The translations under genes were made by a program, and so were the position numbers. Shown one piece after another: positions 27,066 through 37,050 of a DNA stretch of 64,000 nucleotides. The notes under the pieces are model-generated. The model made no database searches, had not been told where the DNA came from, and was given only the letters and a program-made list of their open reading frames with translations. Position 1 is the stretch's first letter. The number at the start of each line of letters is the position of its first letter. Origin of the DNA: Elusimicrobiota bacterium (lineage in GTDB: Bacteria > Elusimicrobiota > Elusimicrobia > Elusimicrobiales > UBA9959); assembly GCA_016208085.1 (NCBI GenBank), contig JACQYT010000016.1, positions 1-64,000 on the forward strand. Reading direction: 5' to 3'.

Positions 27066-30000
27066 ATGAACAGAAAGATATCCGTCATTCCTTCATCCCT
27101 CTTTCCGGCGTTGCTGCTTGCGGGGGGGCTGCTGGTCCAGCGCTTAAACGCCCAGCAGGTTTTTGTTTCCGCTCTGGATGTGAAGTATATCGCCGGCGCC
27201 ACCGACAGATTCTGCAACTATATGCACACGTACGACCTCGGGAACACCGCGAGCGTGGCCTGGGACACGACTGACGATAATGTGTGGAAAAAATCCTCCC
27301 GGATAGAGTTTGAAAGGCCCCAGACCACCTATCCCGGCGGCTGTCTGGCTTTGTGCACGCAGCTGGTCTGCGTCAGCACGACCGCCCCTTTCGGCATAAA
27401 CGAACTGACCTTTGAGATCTTCAAATTCACTCCCGGGGCCAATCCGCTGGACGCGGCCAGCACCCCGCCGCTTAAAAGCGTTTCAATGTACGACGTTGGC
27501 AAATGCAACAGCGCGGGCGCCTCCAAGTATTATGTCAACCCGACGGATGTCAGCAACGCGGATTATCGCTATTGCACCGCCTGGGACGGCTCCTACAACC
27601 TCAACGGCATCTTCGGCAAGACCAACGGCCAGTACGGTTTCAGGGTAAAGGCCCACACCAACGAGGTCAGCCTTATAGCCGGCAATATCTCAATAGACGC
27701 GCAGGCGGCTTTCCCCGGCCAGAACCAGATCCCCATACAGGTGGACGTGACCAATATCCACGCGGTTAAATCAAGCCCCACCGTGGTCGGCAAGAAAACC
27801 GGCGTAGGCGCCCAGCCTTATAATATCCTCTACCGCCTGAGCAAAGACGCCACCACCACCATAAGAATCTTTCCGACCAACTTGCCCGACGATACCCCGG
27901 GCCCTTCCGCCAGGGTTATTGTGAACGGCAAGCCCCGGGTCGGGGAAGGCACGCCCGACGGCGCGCTTACCAACGGCGATTTCTGGGACGGCCGCAACGA
28001 GGCCGGCTCTTTGATGCCCGCCGGCGTGTACCTGGTCCAGATAGACGCGTATACGAACGATCTGTGGACGCCCACGGACAACGCCTTCACCTACACGTTC
28101 CAACTGGGGCTTGACCCCCTTCAGATAACCGATGTGGGGACAAAAGCTCTGGGCGCCGCTTCCACGGATGTCGCCGTCATCTCCTATATGCTGACGGAAG
28201 CCGCCAACGTCTACGTGGACATCTATCCGCCGGGCACCGCTTTCAGCAACGTCAATGAGTCTCCTCCGCTTATCGGCGGCGTCAACCGCTGCGACGGCGA
28301 GGCGGATGATCTTTGCTTAAAACACATAGTTGAACAGCAGGAAAGCAGGAAAGTCGCGTCCACTTTCTGGGACGGCCGGGATACCTCCGGCAGCGCCGTA
28401 TGCGACAGCGATTATATTTACGCGCTGTACGCCGAAGCGACTTCGGCGGCGGGGCCGGGAGGGTACGTAAGGACATCAAAGACCATGGTGGGCACCATTC
28501 CCGTCGCGCGCGGGCTCATCCTGACTTTTATTTCGCCCTCTTCCACCGTCATGGGTTCCTCTCCTTCGGTGGCCGGGCTTGATCCCTTTTATTTCAGGTA
28601 TACGCCGAGCCGCGACGCTTACGTCACCTTTAACATAATACCGTCTACAAGCACGACCGTCATCAGGCATCTGGTTGACGGCGAGGTCAGATTCGCCAAT
28701 TTCTCCAACCGGGAAATCTGGGACGGCAAAGACGACAACGGCAATTATGTCTCAACCGGCACCTATATGGCGGAGCTGATCGCCAGGGACCCATACCAGT
28801 GCGCGGCTTACATGAATACCCGCGCGACGGTGCTGTTCCCCGTGAACATGTTCAGGATAGTGGACATAAACTCCACGCCGCTGCTGGGCGGCGCTTCCGA
28901 TATGGCCACTATAAGCTATAAACTGACCCAGACCATGTTCGCGGAACTAAAAGTTTATCCCCCGCATGTGAGGGTGGACCCCTCAAACTGGCCGAACGTG
29001 ATCCCCGCCGATCCGCCCGTCTACGCCGTGTCGGGTCTGAGGCCCGGGCGGTTCACAATAACCGAGCCCTGGGACGGCCGGGATGAAGACGGCCTGCTGG
29101 TCAGCGACGGCAGGTATCCTTTCACGCTGGTGGCGCATACCACCGACACGGCGCAGGCCATGTACGCGACCGACAAAGCCTACGGCTTTGTGGACGTCTC
29201 CAGGGGAAAGATAATATTTATGTCGTTTGACGTGATACCGACCATCGCCCAAATGTTCAATTCCTCCGACACCATCAAGCTGCCGCCTTACGAAATAGAT
29301 TACTCCGTCACCCGCCAGTCTTCGGTCAGCGTCAGGATAATGGACCTGGGCATCCCGCCGAAAACGATGGCCAATATAGTCTCCGGCGGCATCCGGGACG
29401 GAGAGATGGTCTACAGCGATTTCTGGGACGGCAAGGACGACCGGGGAAATTTCGTCCCGGGCGGCGCCTACAACGTAAGGATAGTGGCGCAGGACATAGC
29501 TTCGCAGCTCAGCTCTTTTGCCACCGTCCAGCAGACCATAGACGTCTATCCTTTGAGGATCTTTGACGTGTCCATCACGCCGCTGACGCTTGAAAATCCC
29601 GCCGTCGTCTCCTACCAGCTCTCGGAGCCGATGAGAGTGGTGACGCAGATCTTCAAGCCCGGCACCTCGTTCGACGCCGACGGCATGCCCTACCCGCCGG
29701 CGTTCGTCTCGCTGGTCAAGCGCATCATAGGGATCAGGCCCTCGCGCACCTCGATCTCGGAATACTGGGACGGCACCGACCTGACCCTTTCAAAAGTGCC
29801 GGACGGCAATTATGTTTTCAAGGTCTACGGCTCCACCGTCTCGGAAGCCATAAGCGCCGTGGACGGCGCCATCAGTCCCACGATCTGTCCCGCCAACTCG
29901 TGCCTGGCCGACGATATCATCACGGCCAATCTCCCGGTCACCAAGAGCGGGATATGGGACCTGTGCGGCGATTTCAGCCACGACACGTTTTTCGCCCCCA

Positions 30001-30272
30001 ACCCGTATACGGGCGCCAGCGGCTACTTCAGGCTCCCGGTGCTGCTGAACGGCACTCTCGGTCTTAAACTTTACAATCTGGCCGGGGACCTGGTTTATAA
30101 ATACGATTTCGGCGCCAGGGGCGCCGGGGAAGATATCACGCATTCCTGGCCCAGGGTCAACAGCTCCGGGCGCACGGTGGCGAGCGGCGTGTATCTGGCC
30201 GTCATCAGGTTTGCGGCCACGGACGGCTCCATGGAGATCTGCCAGATAGTGAAGAAGATACTGATACCGTAA
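27066..30272 (+). CDS. Large secreted protein with multiple FlgD-like Ig repeats
   Basis: Signal peptide MNRKISVIPSSLFPALLLAGGLLVQRLNAQ; six FWDGRNEAG-type motifs; C-terminal NPYTGASGYFRL...LKLYNLAGDLVY...SGVYLAVI sorting-like domain. Confidence 0.75.
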   Translation: MNRKISVIPSSLFPALLLAGGLLVQRLNAQQVFVSALDVKYIAGATDRFCNYMHTYDLGNTASVAWDTTDDNVWKKSSRIEFERPQTTYPGGCLALCTQLVCVSTTAPFGINELTFEIFKFTPGANPLDAASTPPLKSVSMYDVGKCNSAGASKYYVNPTDVSNADYRYCTAWDGSYNLNGIFGKTNGQYGFRVKAHTNEVSLIAGNISIDAQAAFPGQNQIPIQVDVTNIHAVKSSPTVVGKKTGVGAQPYNILYRLSKDATTTIRIFPTNLPDDTPGPSARVIVNGKPRVGEGTPDGALTNGDFWDGRNEAGSLMPAGVYLVQIDAYTNDLWTPTDNAFTYTFQLGLDPLQITDVGTKALGAASTDVAVISYMLTEAANVYVDIYPPGTAFSNVNESPPLIGGVNRCDGEADDLCLKHIVEQQESRKVASTFWDGRDTSGSAVCDSDYIYALYAEATSAAGPGGYVRTSKTMVGTIPVARGLILTFISPSSTVMGSSPSVAGLDPFYFRYTPSRDAYVTFNIIPSTSTTVIRHLVDGEVRFANFSNREIWDGKDDNGNYVSTGTYMAELIARDPYQCAAYMNTRATVLFPVNMFRIVDINSTPLLGGASDMATISYKLTQTMFAELKVYPPHVRVDPSNWPNVIPADPPVYAVSGLRPGRFTITEPWDGRDEDGLLVSDGRYPFTLVAHTTDTAQAMYATDKAYGFVDVSRGKIIFMSFDVIPTIAQMFNSSDTIKLPPYEIDYSVTRQSSVSVRIMDLGIPPKTMANIVSGGIRDGEMVYSDFWDGKDDRGNFVPGGAYNVRIVAQDIASQLSSFATVQQTIDVYPLRIFDVSITPLTLENPAVVSYQLSEPMRVVTQIFKPGTSFDADGMPYPPAFVSLVKRIIGIRPSRTSISEYWDGTDLTLSKVPDGNYVFKVYGSTVSEAISAVDGAISPTICPANSCLADDIITANLPVTKSGIWDLCGDFSHDTFFAPNPYTGASGYFRLPVLLNGTLGLKLYNLAGDLVYKYDFGARGAGEDITHSWPRVNSSGRTVASGVYLAVIRFAATDGSMEICQIVKKILIP

Positions 30273-30720
30273 AGGGGAAAGGATAAAGGCTAAAGGCTGA
30301 AGGCTAAAGGCTGAAGGCTAAAGGCTGAAGGCTAAAGGCTGAAGGCTAAAGGCTGAAGGCTAAAGGCTGAAGGCTAAAGGCTGAAGGCTAAAGGCTGAAG
30401 GCTAAAGGCGCTGAAGGCTAAAGGCTGAAGGCTAAAGGCTAAAGGCTAAAGGCTAAAGGCTAAAGGCTAAAGGCTAAAGGCTAAAGGCTAAAGGCTAAAG
30501 GCTAAAGGCTAAAGGCTAAAGGCTGAAGGCTGAAGGCAGAGAGAAAGAGGGGACTAGGAGGGCTTATGAGTTTTTGGGAAACTAAAAAGAAAGGAGACAT
30601 AACATGCAAGTCATGTTTGCGGCGTTTTCCCTTTTTCTCCTTGTCTTCCTTTATCCTTCATCCTTTATCCTTTAGCCTTTTCTTGCTTTTATCCTTCATC
30701 CTTCCGCCCGCCCTGCGGGC
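30273..30720. repeat. Inverted-arm element, family B, with expanded 7/14-bp tandem array
   Basis: About 250 bp of taaaggctgaaggc then aaaggct units, unique centre, then cctttatccttcatcctttatcctttagcc inside the downstream ORF. Confidence 0.9.
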
Positions 30721-31627
30721 GGTTGACGCCGGCGTCGGCACGGCCGGCGCTGCGTTCATGAAAATCCCGGCAGGCAGCCCCAGGGCGCAGGCGCTGGGCA
30801 ACTGCGGCGTGTCCGTGGTGGAAGGCTCGGAAGCCATGACCATCAATCCGGCCGGTATCGCGTCGTCCCAGATGCGCGAGGCAGGCTACTCCTACCTGAA
30901 CTGGTTCGCGGATTATTCCGGCCAGTATGCGGCCTATATCCATCCGGTCGGCCAGTCCGTCATAGGCCTTAACATGGCTTATTACGGCCTGGAAAACTTT
31001 GACGTCAGGGACGGAAACGGCATACCCCAGTACGCCATGGACGTGAAAGTAAGGCACGCTTATACCGCGCTTACGCTCGCCAAGAGCTTTTTTCTTGAGC
31101 GGCTGCTGGCGGGCGTAAGCTTCAAGGGAGTGCTGGAGGATAATTACACCGCGGAGTATAAGAATTTCGTCTTTGACGCCGGGCTCATAATGAAGCTGGG
31201 CCGCAAGCTCTCCCTGGGCTGGGCCGGGCAGAATTTTTCCGGCAAAAAAAACCAGGTGGTCAAGATCCAGCGTCTGGGCCTCGGTTATGCTTTTAATCCG
31301 TTCCTGACGCTGATCGGGGAGCAGAAGACTTATTCAGACCGCAGGGCCAAGCTGGGCGGCGGCTTTGAATTCAGCCTGCCGGAAGAAGTGCTGCAGGTCG
31401 GGCGCGTGACGTTCAGGGCGGGCTACACCGGGGCGGACGGTTACGGGAAGAATTACGGCGACAAAACTCTTGACTCCCTGGGGCTTTCCAACGTAAGCGG
31501 CTGGGCGTTCGGCATAGGCATCTATAGCGCGCAGGCCATGGGTTTCGGCATGGCGCTGGATTATGCCATGGTCCCTTACGGCGCTCTGGGCAAGTCAAGT
31601 CAGCTGATGCTGAAGTTCCAGTTTTAA
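30566..31627 (+). CDS. PorV/UPF0164-like outer membrane protein; leader encoded by family B repeat
   Basis: MSFWETKKKGDIT...SSFILHPLSFSLFLLLSFILPPALRA leader; mature VDAGVGTAGAAFMKIPAGSPRAQALGNCGVSVVEGSEAMTINPAGIA. Confidence 0.75.
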   Translation: MSFWETKKKGDITCKSCLRRFPFFSLSSFILHPLSFSLFLLLSFILPPALRAVDAGVGTAGAAFMKIPAGSPRAQALGNCGVSVVEGSEAMTINPAGIASSQMREAGYSYLNWFADYSGQYAAYIHPVGQSVIGLNMAYYGLENFDVRDGNGIPQYAMDVKVRHAYTALTLAKSFFLERLLAGVSFKGVLEDNYTAEYKNFVFDAGLIMKLGRKLSLGWAGQNFSGKKNQVVKIQRLGLGYAFNPFLTLIGEQKTYSDRRAKLGGGFEFSLPEEVLQVGRVTFRAGYTGADGYGKNYGDKTLDSLGLSNVSGWAFGIGIYSAQAMGFGMALDYAMVPYGALGKSSQLMLKFQF

Positions 31628-31780
31628 GAAAGGATAAAGGCTTAAGGCTAAAGGATAAAGGTGGAAGAGAAAAGAATCATATGGGCAGCAAAGGAACAAA
31701 AAACAAAGAAGTGACAGGGGAAGTTTTGTCTTCCTCTTCTCCGTCCTTTAGCCCTCATCCTTTAGCCTTTAGCCTTTTCC
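31628..31780. repeat. Inverted-arm element, family B
   Basis: gaaaggataaaggcttaaggctaaaggataaagg ... ccgtcctttagccctcatcctttagcctttagcc. Confidence 0.8.
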
Positions 31781-31941
31781 GGCTGCGCCGGAAAGCCCAG
31801 ACGACCGTGGAGTATATCCTGGTGACCGCCGCGCTTACGGTCGCGTTTTTTGCGGTATACCGCATACTGCAGTATTTCCTTTCCCGCCAGTTCAGGGCGA
31901 GCGGGATCATCATTCTCAGAATGTATATGCAAGACTGGTGA
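31681..31941 (+). CDS. Flp/pseudopilin-like protein
   Basis: RLRRKAQTTVEYILVTAALTVAFFAVYRILQYF prepilin-like motif; repeat-encoded leader. Confidence 0.6.
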   Translation: MGSKGTKNKEVTGEVLSSSSPSFSPHPLAFSLFRLRRKAQTTVEYILVTAALTVAFFAVYRILQYFLSRQFRASGIIILRMYMQDW

Positions 31942-31963
31942 CTTGTAAACGGAGGAGAGCAAA

Positions 31964-32167
31964 ATGAACAGACTGTTGAATAAAGCGTTGAAACGCAGAC
32001 CCGGCCAGAACACGGTGGAATATCTGCTGATGCTTGCCGTGGTCGTAGGCGTGGTGCTCATAGCCGGCATGGCGATCAAGCAATACATGCCGACCCTTTG
32101 GGGACAGATACAGGCCAAGATAGGCGGCGCGGCCGACTCTTTGACCGCCAGCGAAGGCGGCAAGTAA
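31964..32167 (+). CDS. flp: Flp pilin, copy 1
   Basis: RPGQNTVEYLLMLAVVVGVVLIAGMAIKQYMPTLWGQIQAKIGG; near-identical copy at 54068. Confidence 0.85.
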   Translation: MNRLLNKALKRRPGQNTVEYLLMLAVVVGVVLIAGMAIKQYMPTLWGQIQAKIGGAADSLTASEGGK

Positions 32168-32202
32168 CCCCGTCAGAGATAATATTTGGTTGGGGAGACG
32201 TT

Positions 32203-32760
32203 GTGAAAATTAAATCAGATTCCGGCTTACGGCCTGCGGCTTGCGGCTTAAGGCGTCGTTACGGTTTATGGCGTCAGGGCCGGCGCGGCCGAAAAGGGCA
32301 AACAACGGTAGAGCTTTTGCTGGTCCTGCCCATTTTTGTCCTGATGCTCTGTCTCTGCATGGAGCTGGGCAATATTGCGCACCAGGTCATAATGGTCCAT
32401 CACTGCGCCTATGAACTCGCGCGGATAGGCTCGCTGGTGGCCGGCCCCAAGGGCGGCAGTCCCGACAACACAATGTCCGATGTCCCAAAAGCTCTGGCCA
32501 GGATGAGGGCGGCGCTGCAGGAGATGTTCCCCAGTTACTACGGTAAAATAAATCTTTCCGCAGTTGCCGAGACGACCCAGATCGATCCGCAGGCGGCGGG
32601 GCACCAGAACGAGGATCTGGTAGTCGTGCTGAAGTATCCGGTGGAACTGCTGTTCCCGGTATCCAATTATGTTCTTGCCGATCCCCCTAACAAGCAGGCT
32701 CATATAATGAGCATCACGGTGAGAATGCGGATGCCGATAGAAAAGCCGATGTTCCGTTAG
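32203..32760 (+). CDS. tadE: TadE-like pseudopilin
   Basis: GTG start; RRGRKGQTTVELLLVLPIFVLMLCLCMELGNIAHQVIMVHHCAYELARIGSL. Confidence 0.75.
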   Translation: MKIKSDSGLRPAACGLRRRYGLWRQGRRGRKGQTTVELLLVLPIFVLMLCLCMELGNIAHQVIMVHHCAYELARIGSLVAGPKGGSPDNTMSDVPKALARMRAALQEMFPSYYGKINLSAVAETTQIDPQAAGHQNEDLVVVLKYPVELLFPVSNYVLADPPNKQAHIMSITVRMRMPIEKPMFR

Positions 32761-32839
32761 CGTAACGGGAGGTAAATCAGGTTAAGATTAAGGTCAAGCA
32801 ACTTCTTACTCAACCTCTACCTGCCGAGGAGAATGATTT

Positions 32840-33595
32840 ATGGAAAAAAAAGGCGTGCTCGTCCCTGTTATTTTAGCCATGGTCGCGGCCAGCATCTACT
32901 GGTGGGTGTTGACTTCCAAGGAGCGGGCTCTTGCCAAATCAATGGAAACCGCGCAGGTGCTGGTGGCCAAATATGATCTGCCGAACCGCACCATCCTTAA
33001 AGAAGACCTGGTGGAAGTAATACAGATGCCCAGGATGTACGCGCAGCAGGATGTCTATGAGGTAAGAAGCCCTTCGGACATCAAACTTGTGACCAATCTC
33101 GTCACGGCCGTAAGGATTCCCAAAGGCAACCAGGTAACCCAGTCAACCCTGGTGAGTTTGAGCCCGGAGGCGGGGTTAAGCGTTAAGGTGCCGCCCGGCT
33201 ACAGAGGCTGCATCCTGCCTATGGATAACGAGTTCCTGCGGCTTATAAAACCGGGCGACAGGGTAGACGTGCTTGTGAGTTTTGACGCCGTCATGGGCGA
33301 AAACCGCAAGGAAAAAGTGACGGCCACGATTTTGCAGAACGTTCTTGTGCTTGGCGTGGGCTCAAATCTCGGCCAGGGGCTTTCAGCCGCCCAGGCAAAG
33401 ACGAAAGACTCGCAGTCCGCCGCCGATCAGGGTTTCTCGGACAGAGGGGTGCTGAGCGTGGCCTTGAATCCGAACGAGGCGCAGTATCTCGCTCTTTCCC
33501 TGGAGCAGGGCAAGATTTCCATTATCGTAAGGGGTCTGGGCGACGTCGAGCTCCACCCGATGGAAATAGCCAGCTTTAAGAGGCTTATAAAATAG
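32840..33595 (+). CDS. cpaB: Flp pilus assembly protein CpaB/RcpC
   Basis: N-terminal TM, SAF-like domain VLVAKYDLPNRTILKEDLVEVIQMP, GDRVDVLVSF. Confidence 0.85.
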   Translation: MEKKGVLVPVILAMVAASIYWWVLTSKERALAKSMETAQVLVAKYDLPNRTILKEDLVEVIQMPRMYAQQDVYEVRSPSDIKLVTNLVTAVRIPKGNQVTQSTLVSLSPEAGLSVKVPPGYRGCILPMDNEFLRLIKPGDRVDVLVSFDAVMGENRKEKVTATILQNVLVLGVGSNLGQGLSAAQAKTKDSQSAADQGFSDRGVLSVALNPNEAQYLALSLEQGKISIIVRGLGDVELHPMEIASFKRLIK

Positions 33596-33800
33596 GGTAG
33601 AGGGTAGAGAGTAGAGGGTAGAGGGTGTTTTAGGGAATAGGAGAAAGCGATTTTTTAAACGGAGATATCGTTATGAATATAAAAGCTGAATTAAAAAAGT
33701 TTTCACCCTACCCCCTACCCCCTACCCCCTATCCCCTGAAAAGGTTCCGGGCTCTGTTGTTTGTTTTTGCCTCTACCCTCTACCCTAACTCCTCTACCCT
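33596..33800. repeat. Inverted-arm element, family A
   Basis: gggtagagggtagagagtagagggtagagggtg ... accctaccccctaccccctaccccctatccc and ctctaccctctaccctaactcctctaccct inside the secretin 5' end. Confidence 0.85.
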
Positions 33801-34476
33801 TCTTTGGGCGCAGAAACCCGAACTGGTGGCCGTCAGCGCCGATATCGTGGAGATAAGCGGTTCCATCCAGAAAACCAGGGGATTTGCATGGAGCCGGTAC
33901 TTCGACTTCAACGAGAGCAGCATCCCGGGCATTCTCACTCTGGGCGAGTTTGAGAGGCGCACGCAAATATACGCCACGCTTGTGCTCCTGGAGACCGAAG
34001 GTAAAGCGCAGATGCTGTCAAACCCCAAGGTTATTACCAAAAGCGGCACCCAGGCCAACTTCACGGTGGGCGGCGAAATCCCCATCCCCTACTCCAATAA
34101 TCAGGGCGTGGGCGCGGAATTCAAGAAATACGGCGTTATCCTGAACGTTCTTCCCGTTATCCTGGCTGAAAAGAAGGAGACCGTAGACGTTCAGCTGCAG
34201 CTTGAAGTCTCAAATCCGGATTACTCCAAGCCCGTGACCGTGGGCGGCACCACCATACCGTCCATAGTAACCCGCCAGATCCAGACCGAGGTTGAGCTTA
34301 AAAGCGGCGAAACCCTGGTCATAGGCGGCCTCAAACGCAGCAACAGGAACGTCAGCAAAAGCCGGGTGCCGGTACTCGGCTCCATCCCGCTGATCGGCGC
34401 CTTATTCAGGGGGTCCGACATCGTGGAAGAGCAGAGCTCGCTGTTTTTGTTCGTGACGTTTGACATTGTAAAGTAG
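33673..34476 (+). CDS. cpaC: Minimal Tad secretin (CpaC/RcpA-like)
   Basis: Secretin core ATLVLLETEGKAQMLSNPKVITKSGTQANFTVGGEIPIP...VELKSGETLVIGGL...VPVLGSIPLIGALFR; leader FASTLYPNSSTLLWA. Confidence 0.8.
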   Translation: MNIKAELKKFSPYPLPPTPYPLKRFRALLFVFASTLYPNSSTLLWAQKPELVAVSADIVEISGSIQKTRGFAWSRYFDFNESSIPGILTLGEFERRTQIYATLVLLETEGKAQMLSNPKVITKSGTQANFTVGGEIPIPYSNNQGVGAEFKKYGVILNVLPVILAEKKETVDVQLQLEVSNPDYSKPVTVGGTTIPSIVTRQIQTEVELKSGETLVIGGLKRSNRNVSKSRVPVLGSIPLIGALFRGSDIVEEQSSLFLFVTFDIVK

Positions 34477-34560
34477 CAGGAAAGCAGGAAAGCAAGAAAG
34501 CAGGAAAGCAGGAAAGCAGGAAAGCAAGATAGTAAGAGAGCAGGAGAGCGAGAGAATAAA
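34477..34560. repeat. Family C single arm
   Basis: agcaggaaagcaggaaagcaagaaagcaggaaagcaggaaagcagg tandem units directly after the secretin stop. Confidence 0.75.
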
Positions 34561-34635
34561 TTTTTCCGATACAATGGGCAGGGGCAATTCGCAGTATGTC
34601 GTTTAATTATACAGGCCTATATATCAGGCTAAGTT

Positions 34636-36855
34636 ATGGACAATCTCAGCCTCCTTCCAAGAGTCGTGACTTTCTCGGGCCCCAAGGAGGGCGTGGGCAA
34701 AACTGCCGTTATGCTCAACCTGGCCCTGGCCTGGGCCAACTACCAGAAGAGGAACGTGCTCCTGATACCGCTGGACCCGATGTGCCGCCAGGAACACGCC
34801 ACGCTGCTGGGTCTTAATCCTCCGTCAATGTCCGAGATCATAAGAACGCTGGGTCGGGAATCGGTCAGCGCCCTGGGCGCGCTGCTTCGCGGCAAGATCC
34901 CGATGTCCCCGTACGGCGTGGGCGTGCTGCCTTTAAGCAAAAAAAGGTCCGATATCTCCAAGATGTCGCCCGACCTGATCCTTCCGATACTCTCCCGGCT
35001 CTCCCAGACTTTTGATATTTTCATAGACGTGGATTCCTATTTTCCGATGCAGGTTTTCGCCTTCGACATTTCCGACCTGGTCTTCTGGGTGACCAATTCC
35101 AACGCGTCCTCGCTTAACGCCAGCGCCAACGTTTTCCGGGAAATAAACGAGCTGCACTTCCCGATAAACAAGTTTGAGGTCGTCGTCAATCTTTACGACA
35201 TGCCGGGCGCCCTTGATCCCAAGGACGTTGAGAAGTTTTTCAAGCAGATGGGCAAGGAGATACTCGCCTTTATGCCCTGGGAAGACTCCCTTCCCGGCTT
35301 CGCCAACCAGAACAGGATCCTGATAGCGGAACAGCCCAATACCCAGTGGGTGAAGATCCTGCGCGTGCTTCTGGGGAAACTGGCCGAGCTGACCCCGTCC
35401 GAAAAACAGTGGGCCTCCAACGTTTCGACGGCGGAATTCGGCCATGGTTCCGACATGCTCTGGCGGTCTCTGGAGAAGGAGGCCGAAACCCCGGCCGCCG
35501 CGACAAAATCCCAGATCAATATAGGCGTTCCCAGGGTGGATGTGCCCCCTTTCTGGGAAGAGCTCAAAATGAAGATACACAGGGAAGTGGTTTCGGCCCT
35601 TGAAACGGAGCGCATCAAGATCTCCGACGACGCGGCCATTAATCTCGAGACCCGGAAAAAAGTGGACGGTATTATAAACGGCCTTCTGCAGAAAGAGGGA
35701 ACGGCCCAGCTTACCAGGGAACAGCGCGTCAAGTTCATCAACGAACTCCTGGACGAGATCCTGGGTCTGGGGCCGCTTGAAGAGCTTATGCGGGACCCGG
35801 CTGTGACCGAGATCATGGTCAACGCGCCGGACCGGGTGTTCATAGAGCGCGCCGGCAAACTGACGCTTACCAAGTACCGGTTCAGGAACGAGGAACAGAT
35901 CGTCCAGGTGATGAAAAGGATCGTAGCGCCGCTGGGCAGGCGCATCGACGAATCCGTGCCGCTGGTGGACGCCCGGCTTAAAGACGGCTCTCGCGTCAAC
36001 GCCATCATCCCGCCGCTGGCCGTTTCCGGCCCCACGCTGACCATCCGGAGATTTTCCAGCAAGCCTTTCACCGACGTCGAACTGATAAAAAAAGAGAGCA
36101 TCTCCAAAGATTGTGTGGACTTCCTGAAAGCTTGCGTGAAGCTGCGCAAGAGTATCATCGTCTCCGGCGGCACCGGCACCGGCAAAACCACTTTTCTGAA
36201 CATGTTGTCCAGCTATATTTCGGAAGACGAGCGCATCGTTACCGTGGAAGACGTGGCCGAATTGAAACTACAGCAGGACCACTGGGTGCGGCTGGAGAGC
36301 CGCCCGCCCAATATTGAAGGCAAGGGCGAAGTCACTATCCGCGACCTCGTCAAGAACTGCCTTCGTATGAGGCCGGATCGCATCGTGGTCGGCGAAGTCC
36401 GTGGCAGCGAGGCGCTGGATATGTTGCAGGCCATGAACACCGGCCATGAAGGCTCTCTCTGCACCATCCACGCCAACACCCCCAGGGACGCTCTTACCCG
36501 CATGGAAGCCATGTGCCTGATGGCCGGCGCCGACCTTCCGATCTGGGCTTTGCGGGAAATGATCTCTTCGGCCGTGCACATGATAGCGCAGCTTACCAGA
36601 TTTTCGGACGGCACCAGAAAGATAACCGCGGTGACCGAGATAACGGGCCGCGAAGAAAACCAGATACTTATCCATGATCTGTTCAAGTACCACCAGACCG
36701 GCCTGGTCAAGGAAACCGGCAAGGTGACCGGTTATTTCACGGCCACCGGGGATCCGCCCAAGTTCTTTGTTGATTTTGAGACGCACGGCATTCCCATGCC
36801 CGTGGAGCTGTTCTGGACCGAAGAGCAGAAACGCGCCCGCACGGGGAAGGCGTAG
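34636..36855 (+). CDS. TadZ/CpaE-like ATPase fused to TadA/CpaF secretion ATPase
   Basis: N-terminal [23 protein letters not shown]-terminal [67 protein letters not shown]. Confidence 0.88.
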   Translation: MDNLSLLPRVVTFSGPKEGVGKTAVMLNLALAWANYQKRNVLLIPLDPMCRQEHATLLGLNPPSMSEIIRTLGRESVSALGALLRGKIPMSPYGVGVLPLSKKRSDISKMSPDLILPILSRLSQTFDIFIDVDSYFPMQVFAFDISDLVFWVTNSNASSLNASANVFREINELHFPINKFEVVVNLYDMPGALDPKDVEKFFKQMGKEILAFMPWEDSLPGFANQNRILIAEQPNTQWVKILRVLLGKLAELTPSEKQWASNVSTAEFGHGSDMLWRSLEKEAETPAAATKSQINIGVPRVDVPPFWEELKMKIHREVVSALETERIKISDDAAINLETRKKVDGIINGLLQKEGTAQLTREQRVKFINELLDEILGLGPLEELMRDPAVTEIMVNAPDRVFIERAGKLTLTKYRFRNEEQIVQVMKRIVAPLGRRIDESVPLVDARLKDGSRVNAIIPPLAVSGPTLTIRRFSSKPFTDVELIKKESISKDCVDFLKACVKLRKSIIVSGGTGTGKTTFLNMLSSYISEDERIVTVEDVAELKLQQDHWVRLESRPPNIEGKGEVTIRDLVKNCLRMRPDRIVVGEVRGSEALDMLQAMNTGHEGSLCTIHANTPRDALTRMEAMCLMAGADLPIWALREMISSAVHMIAQLTRFSDGTRKITAVTEITGREENQILIHDLFKYHQTGLVKETGKVTGYFTATGDPPKFFVDFETHGIPMPVELFWTEEQKRARTGKA

Positions 36856-37050
36856 GGTAAGGGAAAAGGCTGAAGGCTGAAGGCTGAAGGCTGAAGGCTG
36901 AAGGCTGAAGGCAAAGAGGGGGTTAGGAAGGCTTATGAATTTTTGGAAAACTAAAAAGAAAGGAGACATAACATCTTCCTTTATCCTTCATCCTTTAGCC
37001 TTTGGCCTTTTCTTGGTTTCATCCCTCATCCCTCAACCCTCAGCCCTTCT
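36856..37050. repeat. Inverted-arm element, family B
   Basis: ggctgaaggctgaaggctgaagg...aaagagggggttaggaaggcttatgaatttttggaaaactaaaaagaaaggagacataacat...cctttatccttcatcctttagcc; centre shared with 30540-30605. Confidence 0.9.

Noticed and set aside
30284-30537. Possible CRISPR array from dense regular repeats
   Set aside because: Units are 7/14 bp with no unique spacers and no cas genes; it is a tandem minisatellite arm.
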